Source: Anaerolineales bacterium UBA1429
GTDB lineage: Bacteria; Chloroflexota; Anaerolineae; UBA1429
Direction: 5' to 3'
Length of the DNA stretch: 49,269 nt
NCBI GenBank assembly: GCA_002329325.1
Contig: DCTX01000088.1
Span: forward strand, 1 to 49,269
Made by a program: the position numbers and the translations under genes. Within the stretch, counting starts at the first letter, position 1. Each line of letters starts with the position of its first letter. Below, one piece after another: positions 25,916 to 34,704 of this stretch. The notes beneath the pieces were generated by a model. It did no database searches. It worked only from the letters and a program-made list of their open reading frames with translations, and was not told the DNA's origin.

Positions 25916-27031
25916 ATGAACCAGCAGCCCAACACGCTCGCGCACAATGACGACCTGGAATGGATGACGCCGCTGCTGCGGGGCATCTTTGAGATTCAGG
26001 ATGTCACCATGGGAGCACGGAACGGCATGGCGACGCGTTTGCGGGGGCGCTTCTTGGTGCCCTCGGATCGCGCCTACCGCACCCTGGCGCCCGCCTTTGC
26101 CGCCCACGAGCGCACATTGATGCTCCGCCGCGAAAAAGGGCAGGACGTGATCCTGGGGTTGGCGTGGGTCAACCGGCCCGCGCCCAACAACCACTGGTTG
26201 CCCGCCATCCTGGCCCTTCTCAGCGTGGCCTCGATCCTGGGCACCTACCTGCTCTCCTACAGCATGGAGGAGCTGACCTGGGCCGCCGCCCGCGCCGGGT
26301 TGAGCCAGGCCGCTCAGTTCACCGTGGCATTGGTGATCGTCCTGCTGGCCCACGAGATGGGCCACTATCTGGCGGCCCGCCGCCTGGGGCTGGCCGTCAC
26401 CCTGCCTTACCTGATCCCCTTCCCTATGAGCCCCTTTGGCACCATGGGCGCGGTGATCCGGATGAAGGATATCCCGCCCAACAAGCGCGCCATGCTGCTG
26501 ACCGGCGCCGCGGGCCCTCTGGCGGGCCTGGTGGTCACGCTGCCGCTCTTGATCGTGGGCCTGCTGCTCTCTGAGGTGCGCCCCCTGCCCACGACGGGCA
26601 GCTACATGGTCGAGGGCAATTCGCTGCTGTATCTATGCCTCAAGTACCTGGTGCATGGCCAGTGGCTGCCCTCCGCCACCCACGATCTCTTTATGCACCC
26701 GCTGGCCTTTGCCAGTTGGGCCGGGCTGCTGGTCACTTCGTTCAACCTGATCCCCGCCGGGCAGTTGGATGGCGGGCACATCGCCTATGCCTGGCTGGGC
26801 AGCAAAGCGCGCTATCTGACCTGGGGCGTCATCGCGGTGTTGGCCGGCCTCGGTTTCGTCTGGCCCGGCTGGTTCCTGTGGGCAGGCCTCATCTTTGTGC
26901 TGGCGCGCAACCAACAGGAGCCGCTGGATGGCATCACGCCCCTCAAGCGGCGCGAGATCGCCATCGCCATCGGGCTCCTGATCGTCCTGGTGCTCACGTT
27001 CACGCCCGTGCCGCTGCGCTTTATCAATTAG
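25916..27031 (+). CDS. Site-2 protease family membrane metalloprotease
   Basis: A 371-residue M50-type intramembrane zinc protease. The zinc site is HEMGH (146-150) with Asp285 in NLIPAGQLDGG as third ligand. Six or more spans are visible, and a soluble N-terminal domain of about 90 residues precedes the first. This layout resembles the EGY/DUF-type site-2 proteases of cyanobacteria and Chloroflexota rather than RseP, as there is no PDZ domain. It may release membrane-bound regulators; no partner is obvious. The ATG at 25916 is set by the promoter and an AGGTGAGCAGG leader. Confidence 0.87.
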   Translation: MNQQPNTLAHNDDLEWMTPLLRGIFEIQDVTMGARNGMATRLRGRFLVPSDRAYRTLAPAFAAHERTLMLRREKGQDVILGLAWVNRPAPNNHWLPAILALLSVASILGTYLLSYSMEELTWAAARAGLSQAAQFTVALVIVLLAHEMGHYLAARRLGLAVTLPYLIPFPMSPFGTMGAVIRMKDIPPNKRAMLLTGAAGPLAGLVVTLPLLIVGLLLSEVRPLPTTGSYMVEGNSLLYLCLKYLVHGQWLPSATHDLFMHPLAFASWAGLLVTSFNLIPAGQLDGGHIAYAWLGSKARYLTWGVIAVLAGLGFVWPGWFLWAGLIFVLARNQQEPLDGITPLKRREIAIAIGLLIVLVLTFTPVPLRFIN

Positions 27032-27065
27032 CCGGTTCGACCCGGTCGAACTCAGAAGGTGGATC

Positions 27066-28853
27066 ATGCTCAATCGCTCACCCATGTGGAAGACCGCCCT
27101 GATCGGCATCGCCGCCGCGATCCTGGTCATCGCCGGGCTGGCCATCGTGATTTGGGTAACCGTGGCGCGAGAGCGCATTGCCGCGCCCGAGCCCACGCCC
27201 GCCTGGACGCTGACTCCGCTTCCCACCGTCACCGTCAGCCTCACGGAGACCGCGTCCGTCACGCCCACGCCGGTCCCTCCGGATGCCGCCTTGGGCATCG
27301 TCCAGGATTACACGCCGGGCGCTTTGATCATCGTCATCTCCCCCGTCCAGGGCAATGTGGATCAGATCATCGTGCCGGAGAACCTGTTGGTCTCATGGGA
27401 GGATGGGCGCAGGGCCTCGCCCAGCGAGATCGCCCGTGGGCAGACGATCTATGCCGAGGGATCGCTGGACGCCCTGGGGCGGTTGGTGGCAACCTCCATC
27501 GTGATCATTGACCCGGGCGCCGCCGCCACGGCCACGCCCCAGGTGGAGGATACGCCCACGCCCGGCCCCACGCCGACGCCGACGGTGCCGCGGCAAGCCT
27601 GGCTGGGCGAGTACCACGCCAACATGACCCTGAGCGGCGCGCCGGTGCTGACCCGCCAGGATGCCGGGATCGACTTCCAGTGGGGCACGGGCTCGCCTGG
27701 CCCCAACGTGCCCGCCGACCGCTTCTCGGCGCGCTGGCGCGGCTACTGGCCTTTTGATGGCGGCGTCTACAGCTTTGTGGCCTACTCGGATGACGGCGTG
27801 CGCGTCTGGGTGGATGGTCAGTTGGTCGTGGATCAGTGGGTAGATCAATCTGGCGCCTTTGCCAGCGGCGAGATCTATCTCCAGAGCGGCGACCATCTGG
27901 TCGAGGTCGAGTACTATGACAACGCCCAGCAGGCCGAGATCCGCGTCACCTGGGAGCAACAGGGCGCCTTTGCCAACTGGAAGGGCGAGTATTTCGCCAA
28001 TACCAGGCTGGAGGGCGAGCCGGTCTTGGTGCGCAACGACGAGGAGATCAGCTTCAACTGGAGTGCCGGATCGCCCCATCCCCAGGTGCCGGGGGACAAT
28101 TTCAGCGTGCGTTGGACCCAAGAGATCAACTTTGAGGAGGGGGCCTATCGTTTCCGGGCCCGCGCCGATGACGGGGTGCGCGTCTGGGTGGCCGATACGC
28201 TGCTCATAGATGCCTGGCAACCCAACATCGACCAGACCTTCACGGGCTATATCTGGCTGCCCCAGGGCACCCATCCGGTGCGGATCGAGTACTTTGAGCT
28301 GGGCGGCAACGCCTCCGTTCAGGTATGGCGCGAGCGCATCACCTCCTTTGCCTACTGGCAAGGCCAGTACTACGCCAACCCCGATCTGGCCGGCTCGCCG
28401 CGCTTTGTGCGAGATGACGAAAAGCTGGACTTTGACTGGGGTCAGCGCTCACCGGGCTATGGCCTGCCCGACGATGGGTTCTCGGCGCGCTGGACGCGAC
28501 GGGTGCAACTGGACACCGGGCGCTACAACTTCTGGGCCATCGCCGATGACGGTGTGCGGGTGTATGTGGACGGGCGCCTGGTCATCGACGCCTGGAGCGA
28601 TTCGGCGGCCGAGCGCTACGATGGCGCCATAGACCTGAGCACGGGGGAGCATCGCATCGTGGTCGAATACTATGAGCGCATCGGCATGGCTGTGGTCCAG
28701 TTCGGGTGGGAGTGGATCCCGCCGGCAACACCAACGCCAACGGCGACGGCGACGCCCACGACAACGGCCACCGCCACGGCCACGCCGACGGCCACCGCGA
28801 CCGCGACGCCCACGGCGACGTCGACGGCGACGCCCACCACGCCGACGCCCTAG
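27066..28853 (+). CDS. Membrane-anchored surface protein with three PA14 domains
   Basis: A 595-residue type II membrane protein. Residues 10-33 form the anchor, 40-75 a Thr/Pro linker, 75-150 a small beta domain resembling DUF5666, and 160-176 a second Thr/Pro linker. Three tandem PA14 domains follow at about 178-297, 305-422 and 430-552; each ends in a DDGVRVWVDGxLxxDxW core and an EYY motif. The tail from 553 is an almost pure Thr-Pro-Ala repeat. PA14 domains bind carbohydrates, so the protein probably displays glycan-binding modules outside the cell. AAGGTGG precedes the ATG, 34 bases after the site-2 protease gene. Confidence 0.9.
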   Translation: MLNRSPMWKTALIGIAAAILVIAGLAIVIWVTVARERIAAPEPTPAWTLTPLPTVTVSLTETASVTPTPVPPDAALGIVQDYTPGALIIVISPVQGNVDQIIVPENLLVSWEDGRRASPSEIARGQTIYAEGSLDALGRLVATSIVIIDPGAAATATPQVEDTPTPGPTPTPTVPRQAWLGEYHANMTLSGAPVLTRQDAGIDFQWGTGSPGPNVPADRFSARWRGYWPFDGGVYSFVAYSDDGVRVWVDGQLVVDQWVDQSGAFASGEIYLQSGDHLVEVEYYDNAQQAEIRVTWEQQGAFANWKGEYFANTRLEGEPVLVRNDEEISFNWSAGSPHPQVPGDNFSVRWTQEINFEEGAYRFRARADDGVRVWVADTLLIDAWQPNIDQTFTGYIWLPQGTHPVRIEYFELGGNASVQVWRERITSFAYWQGQYYANPDLAGSPRFVRDDEKLDFDWGQRSPGYGLPDDGFSARWTRRVQLDTGRYNFWAIADDGVRVYVDGRLVIDAWSDSAAERYDGAIDLSTGEHRIVVEYYERIGMAVVQFGWEWIPPATPTPTATATPTTTATATATPTATATATPTATSTATPTTPTP

Positions 28854-28914
28854 CGGCGGTGTGGGCGCGGCCCCACGGCAGCGCGGGGAGGGCGCCAGTC
28901 TACTTGCGAGGTAT

Positions 28915-29823
28915 ATGGTGAGAATAGAGCACCGACCCACCCAGTTTCACAACACCTTTGGGCCCCACCCGCCGGCCCTGACGCTGGATGACGGCGACGT
29001 CCTCGTCGTCGAGACGCTGGATTCGCGGGGGCGCAACGGGCGCATGGAGACGGTGGCCGCGCCGCCGAACCCCCTCTCGGGGCCGTTCTGTGTGCGGGGC
29101 GCCGAGCCGGGCGATGCGCTGGAGATCGAGATCCTCGCCCTGCGCCCGAACCGCGCCTACGGCTACTGCGGCACCGCCGTCGCCGAGCACGTGGTGGAGC
29201 CCGGCTATGTGCGGCAGCTCCCCCCACGCGAGTTGGCCATCTGGGAGGTGGACGCCGAGGCATGGACCGCCACCCTGACGGAGCCGGATACGGCCCTGGG
29301 GCGGCTGACCCTGCCGCTGGACCCCATGTTGGGCTGCATCGGCGTCGCCCCCAAGGGCGGGCAGGCCATCTCCTCCGCCACCTCGGCGGAGCACGGCGGC
29401 AACATGGACTATCGCGGCTACCGCCAGGGCGTCAAGGCCCTCTTCCCCGTGTTCGAGCCGGGGGCGTTGTTCTTTGTCGGCGATGGTCACGCCGTCCAGG
29501 GCGATGGCGAGATCGTGGGCATGGGCATCGAGATCTCGATGGATGTGGAGCTGCGGGTGCGGGTGCGCAAGGGCGAGGGCCTCGCCTGGCCCCGGGGCTA
29601 TACGGATGGTGACCTCTTTGCCGTGGGCAACGCCCGCCCTCTGGATCAGGCCCTGCAACACGCCACCACCGAGCTGCTGGCCTGCCTGCAAAAAGACCAT
29701 GGCCTGGACCCCGTCGCGGCCAGCATCCTGCTGGGCCAGTGCGTTCGCTACGACGTGGGCAACGTGTTCGACCCGGCCTACACCGTGGTCGCCCGGATCG
29801 CGCGCTCGCTGCTGCCCGCATGA
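28915..29823 (+). CDS. Acetamidase/formamidase family protein
   Basis: A 302-residue member of the FmdA/AmdA family (PF03069 type), which hydrolyses formamide, acetamide or related amides to ammonia. Family hallmarks are GPFCVRGAEPGDALEIEI, MLGCIGVAP, EHGGNMDY and GDGHAVQGDGEIVG. Two start codons are adjacent: ATG at 28915 (3 bases from GAGG) and GTG at 28918 (6 bases). The GTG is the better-spaced and may be the true start. It lies 61 bases after the PA14 gene and 26 before the glycosyltransferase. Confidence 0.87.
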   Translation: MVRIEHRPTQFHNTFGPHPPALTLDDGDVLVVETLDSRGRNGRMETVAAPPNPLSGPFCVRGAEPGDALEIEILALRPNRAYGYCGTAVAEHVVEPGYVRQLPPRELAIWEVDAEAWTATLTEPDTALGRLTLPLDPMLGCIGVAPKGGQAISSATSAEHGGNMDYRGYRQGVKALFPVFEPGALFFVGDGHAVQGDGEIVGMGIEISMDVELRVRVRKGEGLAWPRGYTDGDLFAVGNARPLDQALQHATTELLACLQKDHGLDPVAASILLGQCVRYDVGNVFDPAYTVVARIARSLLPA

Positions 29824-29849
29824 GCGCGCCCAGAGCCGGGGGCTGACCC

Positions 29850-32096
29850 ATGCGCATCGCCATGATCGGGGCCTTTGGCCTCTCTCCGCGCATGACCATG
29901 AGCGCCAGGGCGCTGCCCCTGGCGCGGGCCATGGCGGCGCGCGGCCACCAGGTGCGCGTCGTGATGCCGCCCTGGCACACCCCCGAGCAGGGCGGGCGCC
30001 GCTGGCAGGAGCAGGGGGTCGAGCTGGAGTACGTCCCCCTGACGCCTCGCATCCCCGGCCTCTCGGCGGCGGCCATCTCCTGGCGGCTGCTGGCCCGCGC
30101 CCTGGATCACCGGCCCGACGTGGTGCACATCTTCAAGCCCAAGGCCTTTGCCGGGCTGGCGGGCTGGCTCCTTTGGCACGCCAGGCGGCTGGGGCTGGCC
30201 CATGCCCACCTGGTGATAGATGAGGACGATTGGGAGGGGCCCGGCGGCTGGAACGAGGCCCTGCCCTACCCCCGGGCGGCGCGGGCGCTCTTTGCCTGGC
30301 AGGAGCGCTGGGGCCTGCGCCACGCCGACGCCGTGACGGTGGCCAGCCGCGCGCTGCAGGGCCTGGCCTGGGGGCTGGGCGTCCTGCCAGAGCGGGTGCG
30401 CCATCTGCCCAACGGCCCCCGCGCCTGGCCCGCCGGCCACGGCGCCGTGGTGCGGGCGCGCCATGGCCTGGGCGACGCGCCGGTGATCCTGCTCTACACC
30501 CGCTTCTTCGAGTACGATGTGGCCTGCCTGGTGGAGACGTTCCGGCGCATCCACGCCGACCTGCCTTCGGCGCGGCTGCTGGTGGTGGGCCAGGGGCTCG
30601 TGCCCGAGGACGAGGAGGCCTTTGCCCGACAGGTCGCCCAGGCGGGGCTGGAGGCCAGCGTGACACGGGTGGGATGGGTGCCGGAGTCCGACCTGCCCGA
30701 TCACTTTGCCGCCGCCGACCTGGCCCTCTATCCCTTTGCCGATACGCTGATCAACCGCACCAAGTGCCCCGTCAAGCTGGTGGACCTGCTCTATAGCGGC
30801 GTTCCCGTGGTGGCCGACGCCGTGGGCGAGATCCGCGAGTACATCCGCCACGGCGAGACGGGCCTGCTGACGCCCCCCGCCCAGCCCGGCCGCATGGCCG
30901 AGGCGGCCCTCACTCTGTTGCGCGACCCGGCCCGGCGCTCCGCTCTGGCCGAGCGGGCCGCCACCGAGATGCGCACGACGTATGCCTGGGAGACTCTGGC
31001 CGATAGCCTGTTGGGGACCTATGAGACATCGGTGCGAGAGCGGCCGTCGGCCCTCACCGCCGCACATGATCAGGCGCCGAGCTCGGCCCTGCGCTCCCTC
31101 TCCCGCAGGGGAGGTGAGGGCGGCCCACGATCAGCCCCCGCGCCCACATCCGAAAGGAGATACACCATGCAGCCCTATGCCCGTCCCACCGCAGAGGAAC
31201 GCCTGCGCCTGCTGGAGCCGCCCCAGGGGCGCCAGCCCATCGTCCTGGATACCGACACCTACAACGAGATCGATGACCAGTTCGCCCTGGTCTACGCCCT
31301 GCTCTCGCCGGAGGTGGATCTGCAGGCGGTGTACGCCGCGCCTTTCCACAACGACCGCTCGACCGGCCCCGGCGACGGCATGGAGAAGAGCTACCAGGAG
31401 ATCCTGCGCATCCTGTCGTTCATGGGGCGCGACCCGGCGGGGCTGGCCTTTCGCGGTTCGACGGCCTGGCTGCCCGCGCCGGGGGAGCCGGTGCGCAGCG
31501 CCGCCGTGGATGACCTGATCGCCAAGGCCCGCCAGGAGCGGCAAGGGCCGCTCTACGTCCTGACCATCGGCGCCATCACCAACGTGGCCTCGGCGCTGCT
31601 GCTGGCCCCCGATATCGCCGCGCGCATCGTCGTGGTGTGGTTGGGGGGCAACCCCACCTACTGGCCCGATACCCGCGAGTTCAACCTGCGCCAGGACCCC
31701 CTGGCGGCCCGCGTGGTGCTGGGGTGCGGCGTGCCCCTGGTGATGCTGCCCTGCGCCCTGGTGACGGAACAACTGCGCACCACCCTGCCCGAGATGGAGC
31801 GTTACGTCAAGGGCAAGGGCGTCGTGGGCGACTATCTCTATGGCATCTATGAGGCCTACATCGAGGACCATTACGCCCGATCCAAGGTGATCTGGGATAT
31901 CAGCTCGGTGGCCTATATGGTCAACCCGGCCTGGCTGCCCTCCGAGCTACACCCCTCTCCCGTGCTTCTGGACGATATCACCTGGGGGCCGGAGGATGCC
32001 ACGCGGCACCCGGTGCGCATCGTGCGGCATGTGAATCGGGACGGCGTCTTTGGCGACCTGTTCCGCAAGCTGGCGTCCGCCCAGCCCACGGACTAG
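29850..32096 (+). CDS. Glycosyltransferase family 4 read in frame into a nucleoside hydrolase
   Basis: One open frame of 748 residues. Residues 1-395 are a GT-B glycosyltransferase: MRIAMIGAFGLSPRMT opens the acceptor fold and TKCPVKLVDLLYSGVPVVAD is the group 1 donor motif. Residues 396-439 are a low-similarity linker rich in Ser, Arg and Pro that looks like untranslated DNA. Residues 440-748 are a complete nucleoside hydrolase with its own AAAGGAG ribosome site and ATG at 31167. Either a true fusion exists, or the glycosyltransferase lost its stop (by mutation or a sequence error); a one-base shift would meet stops near 31069 or 31111. The two activities have no known link. Confidence 0.7.
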   Translation: MRIAMIGAFGLSPRMTMSARALPLARAMAARGHQVRVVMPPWHTPEQGGRRWQEQGVELEYVPLTPRIPGLSAAAISWRLLARALDHRPDVVHIFKPKAFAGLAGWLLWHARRLGLAHAHLVIDEDDWEGPGGWNEALPYPRAARALFAWQERWGLRHADAVTVASRALQGLAWGLGVLPERVRHLPNGPRAWPAGHGAVVRARHGLGDAPVILLYTRFFEYDVACLVETFRRIHADLPSARLLVVGQGLVPEDEEAFARQVAQAGLEASVTRVGWVPESDLPDHFAAADLALYPFADTLINRTKCPVKLVDLLYSGVPVVADAVGEIREYIRHGETGLLTPPAQPGRMAEAALTLLRDPARRSALAERAATEMRTTYAWETLADSLLGTYETSVRERPSALTAAHDQAPSSALRSLSRRGGEGGPRSAPAPTSERRYTMQPYARPTAEERLRLLEPPQGRQPIVLDTDTYNEIDDQFALVYALLSPEVDLQAVYAAPFHNDRSTGPGDGMEKSYQEILRILSFMGRDPAGLAFRGSTAWLPAPGEPVRSAAVDDLIAKARQERQGPLYVLTIGAITNVASALLLAPDIAARIVVVWLGGNPTYWPDTREFNLRQDPLAARVVLGCGVPLVMLPCALVTEQLRTTLPEMERYVKGKGVVGDYLYGIYEAYIEDHYARSKVIWDISSVAYMVNPAWLPSELHPSPVLLDDITWGPEDATRHPVRIVRHVNRDGVFGDLFRKLASAQPTD
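31167..32096 (+). CDS. Nucleoside hydrolase (IUNH-like), internal start of the same frame
   Basis: A 309-residue protein with an intact calcium-site motif, DTDTYNEIDDQFALVYAL (residues 28-45), whose Asp28, Asp30 and Asp36-37 correspond to the ligands of inosine-uridine hydrolases. VLTIGAITNVASAL is the next conserved stretch. The motif is the longer D-T-D-x5-D-D form, not the compact DTDPGxDD, which marks a divergent branch, so ribonucleoside cleavage is likely but the base preference is open. AAAGGAG ends 6 bases before the ATG at 31167, so it can be translated alone even if the upstream frame is continuous. Confidence 0.82.
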   Translation: MQPYARPTAEERLRLLEPPQGRQPIVLDTDTYNEIDDQFALVYALLSPEVDLQAVYAAPFHNDRSTGPGDGMEKSYQEILRILSFMGRDPAGLAFRGSTAWLPAPGEPVRSAAVDDLIAKARQERQGPLYVLTIGAITNVASALLLAPDIAARIVVVWLGGNPTYWPDTREFNLRQDPLAARVVLGCGVPLVMLPCALVTEQLRTTLPEMERYVKGKGVVGDYLYGIYEAYIEDHYARSKVIWDISSVAYMVNPAWLPSELHPSPVLLDDITWGPEDATRHPVRIVRHVNRDGVFGDLFRKLASAQPTD

Positions 32097-32100
32097 ATAG

Positions 32101-32515
32101 TCACGCAGAGACGCAGCGACGCAAAGGATGAGAGGTAGAGGTATCCCGCCTCCTGGGCTGCTCGCGCGGGAGCGGCGGGCCATATCTCGCGCCAAGAGCG
32201 CAAAGGATGGGAGGTAGAGGTATCCCGCGCCTTCTGGGCTGCTCGCGCGGGGGCGGCGGGCAGTATCTCGCGCCAAGAGCGCCAAGAGCGCCAAGAGCGC
32301 AAAGGATGTATTATATCCTCTGCGCTCGTGGCGCTCTCTGCGCGAGACTCCTACGGCGATCTGGTGTGAATCGCGCGTAACCCCCAGGATCCCTTCGCCC
32401 TTTTACCCTCTGCGCTCTTGGCGCTCTCTGCGCGAGACCCCCCTCGGCGATCTGGCGTGAATCGCGCGTAACCCCCGAGATCCCCCGTCTTTTCACCCTC
32501 GCCCTCTACGCGAGC
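32101..32515. repeat. Cluster of dispersed hairpin-forming repeats
   Basis: The 435-base gap between two convergent genes has no gene. Its left half holds two copies of an about 80-base unit (from about 32121 and 32200), each ending in TCTCGCGCCAAGAGCG; at 32271-32300 the 10-base GCCAAGAGCG step is repeated three times. The right half holds two copies of a unit starting at 32318 and 32408 whose core is GCGCTCTTGGCGCTCTCTGC (one base differs in the first), each followed by a shared ATCTGGxGTGAATCGCGCG tail. The halves are inverted relative to each other. Confidence 0.8.
32288..32334. terminator. 20-bp hairpin at the centre of the repeat cluster
   Basis: Arms at 32288-32307 and 32315-32334 pair at 18 of 20 positions around a 7-base loop. 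It lies between the convergent nucleoside hydrolase and ADP-ribosylglycohydrolase genes and could stop transcription from both sides, though no T-run follows. Confidence 0.45.
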
Positions 32516-32531
32516 CCGCCGTCCAGGTCCC

Positions 32532-34637
32532 CTACTCCGTTACGGACCTCACCGCCACGTCCTCGACGCCGATGCGGCCCTCCTCGATGAGGATGGCGAT
32601 GGCCCCGCCATCCAGGTCGCCGGCGTCCTCCAGGTCGAACAGCGTCTCGCCATTCACGGCCCCGATGAGCCGTGCACCCTGGACGGTCAGCTCCAGCCGG
32701 TAAGGTTGATAGAGCTCCCATGCATAGGGGCGCTCGGCCAGCACGGTGCGGCCATAGCGCTGGCGCACCAGCCGCGCCACGCCCTCGGCCAGTTCTAGCG
32801 CATAGTAGCGCTGCAAGCCGTGCACCCGGGCAGCCAGCCCCATGGAGCGGGCCAAGTTGGCCGTGAGAGTGGCCGTCGCCGTATAGTCCCGCCAATCCCG
32901 CGTCCCCTGGATCCAGAGGCCGCGCCCCTCGTTCTGGATGAGCCGGTAGGTATCCTCGGGATGGGTGTTGGCCGCGCTGCACGCCTGGGTCCAGGCATCC
33001 AGCCAGCGGCGGCCCCCATGGCCGGGGGCCACCAGGCGCACATCCGGCGCGCCGCCCCAGGTGAGCCAATCTAGATAGACGATGCCATCCAGGCGCTGGG
33101 CGGAGGTCAACTCGATCCCCACCCAGGCGATGGGGCAGCCCGTGGGAAGCTCCACGCGCCAGGCCGTCTCCAGGTCGGCGCCGGGCGCCAGGGTAAAGGC
33201 AGGGCCGTGGAACAGGGCAAGGGCGTCCTCGGCGCCATAGGCCTTGACGAACAGCCGGCCCTGCACGGCGCCGCTGTTGGCGGCGTCGGCGGAGAGGCGA
33301 GCGCGCAGCGTCTGCCCGGGGAACAGCGTAGGCGAGGCCACCATGCGATAGCCGCCCGAGGCGGCCAAGCCGGGGTAGGTCTCGCGCTGCGCCCGGGCGA
33401 CGCGGCCCTGGGCCAGCGCCGTCAGCCGCAGCGCCAGGCTGCGCGAGCCGGCTGCGCTGTGGCCATCGACATTGGCGAGGGTCAGCACCCCGCGACAGGC
33501 GGGGCTCTCCTCGGCAACCCAGCCCTGCACCGAGCCGGGCAGCTCAAAGTGGTAGCGGGCGCCCCCCTTGGGCGGGGGCAGCGGCGCCCCCCAGAGGGTC
33601 TGTCCCACGGCGGCCACCCGGAGCGCCTCGGTAGCGGCGTCGGTGACGGCCTGACCCACATCCGCCGTGGGCAGGTACATGCGGTCGGCCACGGGGCCGC
33701 GCCAATCCGGTCCCGTCTCCAGGCCCGCCAGGCCGTGGGCCACCCCCAGCACACAGCCCACGTTGCCCGAATTACAGTCGGTATCCCAGCCGGCGGTGTT
33801 GACCACGGTCATGCCGCGCTGGAAATCGCCGCCGCTATAGAGCAGCGCCAGGATCACCACGGCATGGTTGGGGATGATGTGGCAATTGCCGCCGTACTTG
33901 TCATAGCCGTACCTCGCTTCGATCTGGGCAAAGGCCTCGTACCAGCTCTCGTAGCGGGCGTGCCAGGCGCGCACATCCTGGATCACCCGATAGATCAGCG
34001 AGGTGGCGGGGATCTGGGCCGTGGCCACGTCCAGCAGAGCGGAAATCTCGGGCTCGACAAAGGCCTGGGCCACCAGGGCGGCCACCACCTGGGCGCCATA
34101 GATCGCCTCGCCATCGTGGCTGACGCTGGCGGCGCGGCGGCCCAGGTCGGCGGCCCGCTCGGGATCGCCGGGGCAGATCAGGCCCCAGCCGTCGATAAAG
34201 ATCTGCGCCCCGATCTGCTCCGCCACCACGGGGCCGTTGAGGGCGATGGAGCCGCTCCGGGGCGCGGGGATGCCCGCCTTGAGCCGCAAATAGGCGGTGT
34301 GCTCGGTGGACATGCCCATGCCGCCCCACCAGAGGATGGTCTGGTTCTCGATCAAGTAATTCAGCCAGGTCTGGCCGATCTGCTCGGGCGTGAGGGCCAA
34401 GCCCACACCATGATCGGGCATGGCCCGCAAGAAGGCGAACGTGCCCGAGATGTCGTCATCGATGACGACCAGGGGCTTGTTCAGGCGTTCATGGACATAG
34501 TACTGGATCTCGCCCAGCTCGTTCAGGATGCGCTGGTGGGTCCAGCCCTCAAAGGGGCGCCCCACATAAACGCCGATGATCTTGCCCAGCACCCCGGCAT
34601 AGACCCGTTCCAGATAGTCGGACGGAATGGTCGCCAT
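32532..34637 (-). CDS. ADP-ribosylglycohydrolase-like protein with C-terminal beta domains
   Basis: A 701-residue protein. Residues 1-310 are an ARH/DraG fold with metal-site motifs IDDDISGT (59-66) and WDTDCNSGNVG (284-294). The remaining 390 residues are beta-rich: residues 350-530 resemble a carbohydrate-binding sandwich and 530-700 resemble the concanavalin-like domain of DUF1080 hydrolases (RGLWIQGTRDWRDYTATATL, VNGETLFDLED). No signal peptide is seen. The combination suggests the ARH-type site cleaves a glycosidic bond in a sugar compound rather than acting on protein ADP-ribose. The ATG at 34637 has AGGGGA 8 bases upstream; the ATG 9 bases earlier has none. It lies 67 bases downstream of the fucosidase gene. 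Confidence 0.83.
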   Translation of the reverse strand: MATIPSDYLERVYAGVLGKIIGVYVGRPFEGWTHQRILNELGEIQYYVHERLNKPLVVIDDDISGTFAFLRAMPDHGVGLALTPEQIGQTWLNYLIENQTILWWGGMGMSTEHTAYLRLKAGIPAPRSGSIALNGPVVAEQIGAQIFIDGWGLICPGDPERAADLGRRAASVSHDGEAIYGAQVVAALVAQAFVEPEISALLDVATAQIPATSLIYRVIQDVRAWHARYESWYEAFAQIEARYGYDKYGGNCHIIPNHAVVILALLYSGGDFQRGMTVVNTAGWDTDCNSGNVGCVLGVAHGLAGLETGPDWRGPVADRMYLPTADVGQAVTDAATEALRVAAVGQTLWGAPLPPPKGGARYHFELPGSVQGWVAEESPACRGVLTLANVDGHSAAGSRSLALRLTALAQGRVARAQRETYPGLAASGGYRMVASPTLFPGQTLRARLSADAANSGAVQGRLFVKAYGAEDALALFHGPAFTLAPGADLETAWRVELPTGCPIAWVGIELTSAQRLDGIVYLDWLTWGGAPDVRLVAPGHGGRRWLDAWTQACSAANTHPEDTYRLIQNEGRGLWIQGTRDWRDYTATATLTANLARSMGLAARVHGLQRYYALELAEGVARLVRQRYGRTVLAERPYAWELYQPYRLELTVQGARLIGAVNGETLFDLEDAGDLDGGAIAILIEEGRIGVEDVAVRSVTE

Positions 34638-34704
34638 GCTACACATCCCCTGTTGTCGTTCCGGTCGCTACAATCGTCGGTGTCGCGAACCCGCCCGGGT
34701 GCGC

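Noticed and set aside
27060..28860. Short regular DNA repeats as a possible CRISPR array
   Set aside because: The repeats at the end of this gene and at 37850-38100 encode Thr-Pro-Ala runs in frame; there are no unique spacers and no cas genes.
29850..32096. Treating the long frame only as one fused enzyme
   Set aside because: The second half has a perfect ribosome site and start; both readings are therefore given.
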